Shown piece after piece: positions 45,001 to 51,905 of a stretch of DNA of 64,000 nucleotides. Numbering within the stretch: position 1 is the stretch's first letter; the number at the start of each line of letters is the position of its first letter. Location: assembly GCA_022414725.1 (NCBI GenBank), contig CM039462.1:19618470-19682469 (forward strand), read 5' to 3'. Origin of the DNA: Microglena sp. YARC (taxonomy: Eukaryota > Chlorophyta > Chlorophyceae > Chlamydomonadales > Chlamydomonadaceae). The position numbers were made by a program, and so were the translations under genes. Under the pieces are notes generated by a model. That model was not told where the DNA came from and searched no databases. It saw only the letters and a list, made by a program, of their open reading frames with translations.

Positions 45001-48000
45001 CTCTACCACCCAGTACCGGTACCCAGCACAAATGGAACTCTACCCACACAAATGGAACTCTACCCAGTACCGGTACCCACACAAATGGAACTCTACCCAC
45101 ACAAATGGAACTCTACCCAGTACCGGTACCCACACAAATGGAACTCTACCCACACAAATGGAACTCTACCCAGTACCGGTACCCACACAAATGGAACTCT
45201 ACCCACACAAATGGAACTCTACCGTACCGTACCACACAAATGGAACTCTACCCACACAAATGGAACTCTACCCAGTACCGGTACCCACACAAATGGAACT
45301 CTACCCACACAAATGGAACTCTACCCACACAATTTGCTCCCTACTCAGAACCCATACAAATGGCACCCTACCTAAGCAATGGCATCCTACCAAGTACCCA
45401 CACAAGTCGCACCCTACCCACACAATTGGCACCCTATGCACAAAATGTGCACCCTACACACACAAGATGCATCCTACCCGCACAATGGGCACCCTACACA
45501 CAAAATGTGCACCCTACCCACACAAGATGCATCCTACCCAGTACCTACACAATTGGCAGCCTACAACACACACAATTTGCACCCTACCCACACAAATGGC
45601 AGCCTACCCACCCAAATGGCACCCTACAAAAAATGTGCACCCTACCCAATACCCACACAATTGGCACCCTACCCAATACCCACACAAATAGGACCCAACC
45701 CACACAATTGGCACCCTACCCAATACCCACACAAATAGGACCCAACCCACACAATTGGCACCCTACCCAATACCCACACAAATAGGACCCAACCCACACA
45801 ATTGGCACCCTACCCAATACCCACACAAATAGGACCCAACCCACACAATTGGCACCCTACCCAATACCCACACAATTTGCCCCCTACCCAGTACCCACAC
45901 AATTGGCACTTAACCCACAATATGTGCACTCTACCCAGTACCGGTACCCACACAAATGGAACTGTACCCACACAATTCGCTCCCTACTCAGAACCCATAC
46001 AAATGGCACCCTACCCACACAATTGACACCACTAAACGGCATCCCACCCATCTGTTACAGACTAATGCCACAGAAGTACTAGGCACAGATCCCCAAGTAT
46101 TGGCCGAGTTCCTACAGATAAATGGCATCGAGAGCTGGAGCAACGTTGGTATCGTCCTTGGTGCGGTCCTCACCGTCACGGGTGCAAGAGTGGCGTTGAT
46201 GAAAGTAAGAACGATTGGTATTCATCACCAACTAATTTCCTGACTGACTGAATGAATGAATGACTTAATTAATTTATTAATTACTGACTGACTGACTGAC
46301 TGACTGACTGACTGACTGACTGATTGGCTGACTCACTCACTCACTCATCACTCACTCACTCACTCATCACTCACTCCACATCACTGGCTGATTGCATACC
46401 GACTATTCACTTATATGCTTGGATAGTTTGCTCAGGCACATCGCTGCATCTGATAGCGTGAGCATCACCATACTCCCGTCCCCCCTCTCAGGTACCCTCC
46501 TCAGTACCGCTCCCCCTCAACAGCCTCGTCACTACATACGCACGCCACCTGGCACACACCACACACAACTTCCCCCCACCACACTCCCTCATCAGTACCC
46601 CTCGTCTCGTATTGATAAAGCTCGTGTTGTCATATTCCTCACAACCTTGGATAGGCCCACATGGACCTGAATCCTATCTCCTGTACACTTGGGACTGAGC
46701 CACATGGGCCTAAACCCTATCCTCTATTAACTTTGGACTGACCCGCATGGACCTAATTACGGTTAACAAATATTATCTTCTGTTCACTCTATTCACTCAG
46801 TTCACTCTTCTGTGCATCTGTAACTCTTCTGTGCACTCAGTACACTCTGAACTCTTATCAGCACATCATGTTCACGCTCTTGTCCTTCTGTGCACTCTGT
46901 TCACTCTTCTGTGCACTCAGTACACTCTTCTGTTCACTCTGTACACTCTTCAGATCACTCTGTACACTCTTCTGATCACTCTGTACACTCTTCTGATCAC
47001 TCTGTTCACTCTGTACCCCCATCCCCCTCAGGTGTGGCCCGAGTTCCGAATCGCAACAAATCGATCTAACCGAGCAATTCTACAACCCTCGGGTGGATTT
47101 GATATCATCGTCATTGCTTCATCCAGGAATCTCAGAGGAGTTCTTGTTCAGGTGCGTAAGAAGCGAGTAGTGGCCACTAGGAATCAGAGGAGTTCTTGTT
47201 CAGGTGCGTAAGAAGCGAGTAGTTGCCAATGGGGCCAGGAAAGGGAAGGACCATTGCAGGGGTTTGGGGGATGGTGGTGGTGGTGGTGGTTGAGGGTGGT
47301 TCAACCCAAGAAGCGAGTAGTGGCCACTAAGAATCAGAGGAGTTCTTGTTCAGGTGCGTAAGAAGCGAGTAGTTGCCAATGGGGCCAGGAAAGGGGAAGG
47401 ACCACTGCAGGGTTGGGGGATGGTGGTGGTGGTGGTTGAGGGTGGTTCAACCCAAGAAGCGAGTAGTGGCCACTAAGAATCAGAGGAGTTCTTGTTCAGG
47501 TGCGTAGGCGAGGGCGAGTTGTAGTGCAATGGGGCCAGGAAAGGGGAAAGGTCTCTGCAGGGTTGGGGTAATGGTGGTGGTGGTGGTGGTTGAGGGTGGT
47601 TCAACCCAAGAAGCGAGTAGTGGCCACTAGAAATCAGAGGAGTTCTTGTTCAGGTGCGTAAGAAGCGAGTAGTTGCCAATGGGGCCAGGAAAGGGGAAGG
47701 TCCTCTGCAGGGTTGGGGTATGGTGGTGGTGGTGGTTGAGGGTGGTTCAACCCAAGAAGCGAGTAGTGGCCACAAAGAATCAGAGGAGTTTTTGTTCAGC
47801 TGCGATACATTGAGCTTCCTATGAACATATATTCAACGTCCAGTCCAACATATGTTTACGATGGAGTCCACATATGTTGATGATGAGTTCAACACAATGT
47901 TTACGTTTGTCAGCCAATATCAAATGATATCATCGTCATATCACTTACAGGACTCTCAGAGGAGTTTTGTTTCAGGTGCGATACATTAAGCCCAATATAT

Positions 48001-51000
48001 ATGATACATTTACGTTGAGTTTAACATATATTTACGTTGAGTTCATTATGTGTTTACATTGGGTCCAACAATAGCAAAATTGCTAATGACTACAGTACAT
48101 TTCTACTTACCAGTGACTACTCTACATTTCTACTTACTAATGACTACTGTAAAACTCTCGATTACTAATGACTACAGTACCATTTCTACTTACCAATGAC
48201 TACTCTACATTTCCTACTTATATGACTACTGTACATCTCGACTTACTAATGATTACGGTACATATCTACTTACTAATGAGTACAGTACATATCTAGGGTT
48301 GGTCCGTCATATGAACGTATGATCATACGTTCATATAATCATACGCATATTCATACGTATGTTTTTTCTCGAAACGTATATTCGTACGTATGTACAAACG
48401 TATGCGTAGAGTACGTCGAAAAGTACAGCACGCTTCCCGGCATTGAACTTTCTTAGTTTCCATTCAATATTTGATTTAGATAGCTCATTGGAAAGATACT
48501 GACCTCCTATATCACTATATGCAATCAAATTAACCTTTCAAGTGTACCATTTTGTTTAAATTTGGCCCAAAGTTTGATTTAGATAGCCAGATATCAGGCA
48601 CAGATCAACATAGATTGTCACCTAGCCTTCCATTCCATTGAGCTTCCATGAGGGGGCTCGGTGGATTGATGGTGCAAGCCTAGTGCAATGTGAACATGGA
48701 CACTAATGCAATGTAGTTATATACTGGTATTATTATACACTTATACAGTTATATACTATACCAACTGGCGTTGAATGGCTCCCTTAGATTCGCGTCTACT
48801 TACTAATGACTACAGTATATTTCTGCTTACTAATGACTACAGTATATTTCTACTTACTAATGAATGCAGTAAATCTCTACTTAACTAAAAAAAAAAATGA
48901 CTACAGTATATGCCTGCTTGCTAATGACTACACTATATTTCTACTTACTAATGAATACAGTATATTTCTACTTACTATTTTATTATGGGGGAGGTTTATT
49001 ACATTATTGGTTGCAATAGATTATTAGTAATGAAATATTATATTAGTATTCTTATTATAAATGAGCATGATCATAATTATGCGGGTACTACTTGTAAGTA
49101 TGTTTTGGTAGACGGAAGTCAAATAAAAATAGAGGAGCCCGCAACAATGTCATCAGGTATCACAGACTCAGTTATTTCTGTTGACGTTTTTTGCGGGCTC
49201 CTTTTCTATTTTTCTTTTTATTTCGTCTACAAAACAAATTGAGAATTAATATCTGCATAATAATGGATTCAAATTAAAAATAAATCTTAACTTCCAAGAT
49301 ATGTCACAATGACACTTCTAAGGACGTGGGGTTAAGGGAACCGGCTCGTAAGTATGCGATGGACGGGCTAACATCACACCTAGAGTCCAGTAACCATGCC
49401 GGTCGACGACCCTCCAGGTGGGCCCAGGTGACCTCGATGGGGTTCGAACCAGCAACCTGATAAGACCCCGCACCTGCTTCCGTTCGATCCGGGATCGCTC
49501 TACGATAGAACCATCCCATTCCGAACGGGGATTGACATCTGGCAATATAAATCGATCATAATATCATCTCTGTTATATCTGATGCAGGAATTTATTCGCT
49601 ATAAAAGGTAAAAAATGCCTAAATGGCATTTAAAAGCTACAACAAGCTATAAAAAGCTGTAAAAAGAAAAGCAATAGAACGCACTAAAATGCTGTCCCTG
49701 GAGGAGGCTTAAAACCATGAAGCTAGAAAAATTCCACTTCTAGATTTGATAAACAAATCACTGATCTGATGTCTTTTTTGCTTTTTTTTCTCTGAGAGGG
49801 GTCAAGAGCTAGAATTAAGTCTAGGGTCAGTTTTTTTTCAAATCTGAAAGTTTTTTTTTTAGCTTTATGGTTTAAGGCCTCCTCCAGGGACAGCGTTTTA
49901 GTGCTTTGTATAGCTTTTATAGCCTTTAATAGCTATTTAGGCCTTATAGGGCAAAAACAAAACTTTTTTATACTGATATTAAAAAAAAAAAAAAATTATA
50001 CCGATAAAATATTTATTATTATACCGATATTTAAAAAAAAAAAAAAATCTAAACGGGGTCAAAACTAGCGATCGCCATACATAGCTGTAAAAAATGCCCT
50101 GTCTAGGATCGCAAGCGATGGGAAAATTGGCGGAGTTGGCAACGGAACGAAAGCAGGCAACGATGGAACTGACCGAAGCGAGTTAGTTACGCGACCGTTG
50201 GCTGACGTGTCGAGCGGGCAAGAAATTGTTTTTCGGTCGGACACACGGACAAATGGGTAACCCTGGGGGCTCCCACCCCCTTGAAGAGGGGGCTCCACCA
50301 AAAAAGCCCTGTCTAGGGTCCAGCATAACTAGCTAACAACTAGCAACTAGCAAACAAACAACAAAACAACAAACAACTAGCAAGCAAACAAAAGTCGGTG
50401 AATTTAACTGATTGGCCTCCGACACCTCCTCTGGGAAATTAAGACCACCTGGTCTTATTTTCCCTGAGAAGGTGTCGGAGGCCAAGATCACTGATGCGCT
50501 GCTTTTTAAACTGTTCTGGCCCTGGTTCTGGTAACCCAACAAATCGCAAACAACCCTGGATGTTTAAAGGTAGCTTGCATTGAATCGGTAACTTGATAGG
50601 CGGAAAAGCAGACCTTTTTCCCCGCTACCAGTAGCGATCGCTACCTGGGGCCCTGTTTTGGTCAAACCTTCCGCTACTATAAGACTCAACTCTCGGCCCG
50701 GCCCTCACCCCCCACCCCCCACCCCCGGCCGGCCCTTTAGGCTTCCTACCCAAATCACTACCAGAAGCCAACCTTGGAAGACACCAAATCCCTGATCGCT
50801 ATCAGTAGACTCCCTTTCTGAATCAAAAAAGCGCTGGTTAAAGGGAAATGGTTGATAAGATGAAAGTGTATGCTACCGTTTCCCTTAAAAATACCGATAG
50901 TCAAGGGGAAATTATGAAAGTTGATGCTAATCACCTCAACAGAACAATCAATTCAATATATATACACGCATTAAAAACTTGTTGAAACACACACACACCA

Positions 51001-51485
51001 CACACCACACACACACCACATACACACATCACACACACACCTGCCATTGCTTCCTCTGCAGGGGCGCTACCAGGAGCCCAACCTTCAGACACCAAATCCC
51101 TGATCGCTACCAGAAGACTCCCTTTCTGAAATTAAAAAGCGCTGGTTAAAGGGAAATGGTTGATAGTATGAAAACACACCACACACACAACCCACCACCA
51201 CATACACACTACCACTGCTTCCTCTGCAGGGGAGCCATCATCCCTGCAAGCTTTCCCGATTGGCGTGGCGTCGTTCTCTCTGGAGTCATCTTTGGCGCCC
51301 TCCATAATAGCGGTGGACGCAACATTGCCTTCGCTGCCTGGGCCTCGGCCATTGGCTGCTTCTACGGGGGGCTTTTCCTGTTCACCCATAACCTGTGGGT
51401 TCCTGCAGCTGCACACTCACTCTCAAATTTTGCTTCAGCCGCACTTTGGAAGTCTAGGGCGACAGATGAACCCACCTCAAGCTGA
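30222..51485 (+). CDS. CPBP (Rce1-like) intramembrane protease, probably plastid-targeted
   Basis: Exons: 30222-30305, 31050-31158, 37324-37407, probably one unseen short exon, 41116-41302, 43327-43385, 46061-46204, 47032-47151, 51230-51485 (TGA). The first exon encodes a basic, Ser-rich presequence ([19 protein letters not shown]). Exons 2-5 encode a charged, poorly conserved region ([26 protein letters not shown]). The last exons carry the CPBP motifs: EExxxR as SEEFLFR, FxxxH as FGALHN, and HSLSN near the C terminus, with membrane segments. FAAWASA and PDWRGV are typical of plant plastid members. Phases agree from exon 1 to 3 and from 41116 to 46204; 37407 to 41116 is off by two bases. Exon 47032-47151 changes frame near 47125. 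About 1.0 kb of coding sequence spans 21 kb. The substrate is unknown. Confidence 0.83.
30550..30870. repeat. CAGTGT-type microsatellite in CPBP intron 1
   Basis: About 50 copies of the hexamer GTCAGT/GTGTCA with interruptions. It produces spurious open frames of VSVSVS and QCQCQC. Confidence 0.95.
31525..31612. repeat. ATTCT pentanucleotide microsatellite
   Basis: About 17 near-perfect ATTCT units, with one CATTCT interruption near 31560. Confidence 0.95.
31785..32058. repeat. Tandem repeat with GCGTCGCTTTGCATAGCG (~55-60 bp unit)
   Basis: Six units. Each has the GC-rich segment GGCGTCGCTTTGCATAGCG followed by an AT-rich stretch of ATTATATT type. Confidence 0.9.
32868..33745. repeat. 19-bp satellite, ~46 copies
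   Basis: A nearly perfect head-to-tail array of GACAGCAGTGACATCACAT. Only a handful of units differ (GTTACATCA, GTGGCATCA, GTGAAATCA, one or two inserted bases). Each unit holds TGACATCA, close to the bZIP/CRE octamer TGACGTCA. It lies inside the large second intron of the CPBP gene. Confidence 0.98.
34015..34372. repeat. 28-bp minisatellite
   Basis: About 13 units of TTGGCATCTTTACTGGTATT plus TTAGCATT. The period is not a multiple of three, so the open frame cycles through three peptide phases ([24 protein letters not shown]). Confidence 0.95.
34395..34600 (+). mobile_element. tRNA-derived SINE (family S)
   Basis: The head has an A box (TGGTTTAGTGGTA) and a B box (GGTTCGATTCC) with tRNA spacing. 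The body contains GCGTTGCAGGTCGTTGTCAA and ends CCCTTAACACCACGCCCCAC then CAGGCGTTATCATTAC. Related copies: 39572-39757, 40610-40788, 53457-53815, a diverged minus-strand copy at 49313-49545, and tail fragments at 32660-32730 and 38405-38480. Confidence 0.85.
34715..34920. repeat. Tandem repeat, ~59-bp unit
   Basis: Four units built on AAGTGTTATTTGTGGAATCG, TTTTAGGTTCAAAAATCATC and ACTAGTCTTTTTGTATG. Confidence 0.9.
35095..35875. repeat. Satellite expanded inside a family E element
   Basis: The left flank (CAGTTTCTTGGGGCCCAGTT, CATCAGTGCTT) and right flank (GGCTACCCCTAGACTGTGAC) are the two ends of a family E repeat. Between them the internal motif, normally single (TAGCCTATTTGGCCTACCCC), is multiplied into about 35 copies of CTTGGGTAGCCTATTTGG and CTTGGCCTATATCGAG. 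Confidence 0.9.
35930..36140. mobile_element. Degraded foldback element with a C33 tract
   Basis: Contains TAGCGATCGCTA, a run of 33 C (36012-36044), and AAAGCTATAAAAACGCTGCC with CCATTAAGCTAGAAAAA, matching the palindromic element at 49595-49980. Another piece with AATCTGAAAGTGGG lies at 37445-37490. Confidence 0.6.
36295..36860 (+). repeat. Exon-edge echo array, acceptor side of CPBP exon 37324-37407
   Basis: Three units of about 180 bp each contain an acceptor and the start of the exon: real TGCAG|AGTACGAGTATGAGG, echoes TGCAG|AGATCAAGTATGAGG, TGCAG|AGTTCGAGTATGAAG and TGCAG|AGTTACAGTATGAGG, each followed by GAGCTGCCTCCAGC or a close variant. Every echo runs into a stop or non-coding sequence within about 20 codons. 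Confidence 0.92.
37190..37316. repeat. CACCAC/CACACC tract in the polypyrimidine region of an acceptor
   Basis: About 120 bp of CCCACACCACC units ending eight bases before exon 37324. A similar CCACCA tract lies at 36960-37070. Confidence 0.9.
37490..37685. repeat. Tandem repeat, ~64-bp unit
   Basis: Three units of GGCTTAGGACTGAAGGGGAA, CCTGCATCCCACCCCACTCA and TTTTTGGGCCC. Confidence 0.9.
37980..38165. mobile_element. Family M foldback element, well preserved
   Basis: Left end CAGCTACGAGCAGCAGCTTC, right end GAAGCTGCTGCTTTTAGCTG, with AGTTCTGGACAGCAGATTCT in the middle. A related fragment (37765-37830) lies just upstream. Confidence 0.8.
38175..38410. repeat. Tandem repeat, ~64-bp unit
   Basis: Three to four units with GACACAGCCCTTCTACTGGC, TCTGTCTGATCACCTGTGTC and TATATGGTGCCTATATGG. 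The array ends at a SINE tail fragment (38405-38480). Confidence 0.9.
38590..39190. repeat. Tandem repeat, ~165-bp unit (possible donor-side echo)
   Basis: Four units with CTAAACAAGTAGAAGTA, GGCCAGGACACACAACCCTC and CTGTGTCTGGACACCGAAGT. CCTAAACAAGTAGAAG resembles the end of CPBP exon 37324-37407 (CCTAAACAAGAAG). Confidence 0.85.
39350..40045. repeat. Tandem repeat, ~110-bp unit, donor-side echo of exon 37324-37407, split by a SINE
   Basis: Five units with AGTGGACCCTAAGCAAGAAGG, CCAGGACACACCGCCC and TAGATACCAACAACTCACCC. The exon end and donor (TATCCTAAACAAGAAG|GTGAG) are echoed as GACCCTAAGCAAGAAG|GCCAG, so the GT is lost. A family S SINE interrupts the array at 39572-39757. Confidence 0.8.
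39572..39757 (+). mobile_element. tRNA-derived SINE (family S) with a target site duplication
   Basis: Contains the B box GGTTCGATTCC and the shared SINE body and tail. CTAGATACC occurs on both sides (39563-39571 and 39756-39764) and is part of the interrupted tandem unit, a 9-bp target site duplication. Confidence 0.85.
40095..40450. repeat. Tandem repeat with GGCCGTTTGAGTTG
   Basis: About eight units combining CTCTAGGCCGTTTGAGTTGTTG and TTTTTGCTGTTTTGCTG. The array resumes at 40795-40920 after a partial family R element (40450-40600) and a SINE (40610-40788), which therefore inserted into it. Confidence 0.9.
40610..40788 (+). mobile_element. tRNA-derived SINE (family S) with a target site duplication
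   Basis: B box GGTTCGACTCC, body GCGTTGCAGGTCGTTGTCAA, tail CCACCAGGCGTTATCATTAC. AGCCTTTG flanks it on both sides (40603-40610 and 40788-40795). Confidence 0.8.
41303..42130 (+). repeat. Tandem array downstream of CPBP exon 41116-41302
   Basis: About seven units of 90-130 bp with GTCGTTGTTCGCCCCGGC, GGGGCTTTGCCTTCTGTCAG and CAAGGGCCAGGTGGGAGGGG. The segment right after the donor (GTTGGGCTGGGGAAGCAGGA) returns at 41940-41960 and closes the array. All three frames stay open for long stretches. I read it as intronic, because the phase at 41302 joins cleanly to exon 43327, but retention as a coding repeat is possible. Confidence 0.8.
42165..42385 (+). mobile_element. Family R dispersed repeat
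   Basis: A full-length copy from GGCGGAGCCCCTCTTCAAGG to GACGCTGCATAGGACTTGT. Confidence 0.85.
42740..43326 (+). repeat. Acceptor-side echo array of CPBP exon 43327-43385, with CCCTAAA motifs
   Basis: Six to seven units of about 95 bp: CCTGCAG|GTGCTAAGTTCATG, CGTCAGTCCAGCGGGGTGGA, TGCCTCACTTCCCTCATGTG, TTTTGTCTCACCC and ACCCTAAACCCTAAA. The real junction is CCTGCAG|GTGCTGAGTTCATG followed by CGTCAGTACAACAGGGTGGA, so each unit repeats the acceptor and about 38 bases of exon. Confidence 0.95.
43386..43960 (+). repeat. Donor-side echo array of CPBP exon 43327-43385, with TTTAGGG motifs
   Basis: About ten units of 57-75 bp: TTCCTGAGGTATGATGTGC, ATGGGGTTTTAGGGTTTAGG and GTGTAGGGTTG. The exon end (CTTCCTGCG|GTTATATGC then TGAGGTATGATGTGC) is echoed, with some units keeping GAGGTTATATGCTGGGGTAT. 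TTTAGGG is the inverse of the motif in the left array. Confidence 0.95.
43965..44140. mobile_element. Family P foldback element
   Basis: Begins GTAGGGAACGGAAAATCATA, contains AGTTACCTAGTCAGACGG and CCGGCATCGTATGATATCA, and ends ATATTGCCGATCA. It separates two tandem arrays. Confidence 0.75.
44150..44885. repeat. Tandem repeat, ~63-bp unit, interrupted by family R
   Basis: Nine units with GTGTGGGGTAGGGTTGTTCC, TATGGACTTGCTGATTTATG and TGTGATGTGTGTGATGA. A family R copy (44423-44648) splits one unit between GGGTAGGGTTGTT and TTGTTCCTATGG, suggesting a TTGTT target duplication. Confidence 0.92.
44423..44648 (+). mobile_element. Family R dispersed repeat inserted in a tandem array
   Basis: It carries eight CATC units (44473-44513) in place of the usual GTCCGTTTGTC. 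Its boundaries are sharp because the host array unit is known: left GGCGGAGCCC, right GCATAGAAC, flanked by TTGTT. Confidence 0.85.
44900..46030. repeat. Minisatellite of ~21-bp units (ACCCACACAAATGGAACTCT)
   Basis: Over 40 units. The left part reads CACACAAATGGAACTCTACC with CAGTACCGGTACC spacers; the right part drifts to CACACAATTGGCACCCTACC and ATAGGACCCAACC. It lies in the intron just before CPBP exon 46061-46204. Long frames with [13 protein letters not shown] in all phases are repeat products. Confidence 0.97.
46205..47031. other. CPBP intron between 46204 and 47032
   Basis: Contains an ACTG/ACTC microsatellite (46280-46380) and a ~27-bp array with TCTGTACACTCTTCTGATCA (46770-47015), ending in the polypyrimidine tract and acceptor CCCCTCAG of exon 47032. 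Confidence 0.8.
47165..47965 (+). repeat. Donor-side echo array of CPBP exon 47032-47151
   Basis: Units of about 145 bp. The exon end and donor (CAGAGGAGTTCTTGTTCAG|GTGCGTAAG) recur near 47188, 47337, 47482, 47637 and, diverged, 47785 and 47955, with GAAGCGAGTAGTTGCCAATG, GGGGCCAGGAAAGGGGAAGG and TGGTGGTGG filler. Five echoes keep an intact GTGCG donor. Confidence 0.95.
48060..48985. repeat. 27-bp minisatellite split by a ~490-bp insertion
   Basis: Units of TACTAATGACTACAGTACAT plus TTCTACT run 48060-48300 and resume at 48790-48985. The intervening 48300-48790 starts with palindromic CATACG/CGTATG repeats (48310-48410) and contains GTTTGATTTAGATAGC twice. It is probably an inserted element of unknown class. 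Confidence 0.8.
49100..49235. mobile_element. Short hairpin element (~37-bp inverted arms)
   Basis: The left arm has AAATAAAAATAGAGGAGCCC then GCAA; the right arm has TTGCGGGCTCC then CTATTTTTCTTTTTATTT, ending CGTCTAC (left end GTAGACGG). The loop is about 45 bases. It is MITE-like; a structured RNA is also possible. Confidence 0.75.
49313..49545 (-). mobile_element. Diverged tRNA-derived SINE, minus strand
   Basis: On the minus strand: GGTTCTATCGTAGAGCG (A box region), GGTTCGAACCCC (B box), the shared tail CGGTTCCCTTAACCCCACGT. It is longer in the middle than family S copies and probably a distinct subfamily. Confidence 0.7.
49595..49980. mobile_element. Long palindromic (foldback) element
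   Basis: The left half (AATGCTGTCCCTGGAGGAGG, CTTAAAACCATGAAGCTAGA) and right half (TCTGAAAG..., TAGCTTTATGGTTTAAGGCC, TCCTCCAGGGACAGCGTTTT) are inverted copies with arms of about 150 bp. Pieces of the same family lie at 36045-36140 and 37445-37490. Confidence 0.8.
50095..50305 (-). mobile_element. Family R dispersed repeat, minus strand
   Basis: Reads GATCGCAAGCGATGGGAAAA, TTGGCTGACGTGTCGAGCGG, GGGTAACCCTGGGGGCTCCC and CTTGAAGAGGGGGCTCC. Confidence 0.85.
50306..51229. other. CPBP last intron, right part, with acceptor echoes
   Basis: ATCACTACCAGAAGCC...CACCAAATCCCTGATCGC and GCGCTGGTTAAAGGGAAATG occur twice (50752-50860 and 51065-51165). The acceptor CTTCCTCTGCAG|GGG occurs at 51049-51063 and at the real site 51219-51232. 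The first is followed by CGCTACCAGGAGCC rather than AGCCATCATCCC. CACACACACC tracts lie between. Confidence 0.8.
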
Positions 51486-51905
51486 TGTGTTTTATGCACG
51501 CCACTGTTTCATCCATGCTCACCTAAAACCTGTGGGTGCCTGCAGCTGCACACTCACTCTCAAATTTGGCTTCAGCCGCACTTTGGAAGCCTAGGGTGAC
51601 GGATGATCCCGCCTCAAGCTGATGTGGTTTATGCCCACCACTGTGTCACCCATGCTAACCTGTGGGTTCCTGCAGCTGCACACTCACTGTCGAATTTTGC
51701 TTCGGCCGCAATTTGGAAGTCTAGGGTGACGGATGAACCCGCCTCAAGCTGATGTGGTTTATGCCCACCACTGTGTCACCCATGCTAACCTGTGGGTGCC
51801 TGCAGCAGCACACTCACTCTTGAATTTTGCTTCAGCCGCACTTCGGAAGTCTAGGGTGACGGATGAACCCGCCTCAAGGTGATGTGCTTAACGCCTGCCA
51901 CTGTT
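51486..51905 (+). repeat. Tandem copies of the CPBP gene's coding end
   Basis: Three ~133-bp units after the real stop. Each repeats the last ~30 codons and first UTR bases: ACCTGTGGGT, CCTGCAGCTGCACACTCACT, AAGTCTAGGGTGACGGATGA, CCTCAAGCTGATGTG. Units start near 51526, 51658 and 51790, with scattered substitutions. Confidence 0.93.

Noticed and set aside
44920..46082. Long overlapping open frames (up to 275 codons) rich in [13 protein letters not shown]
   Set aside because: They run through a 21-bp minisatellite in several frames at once, and composition follows the repeat. No start context or conserved motif.
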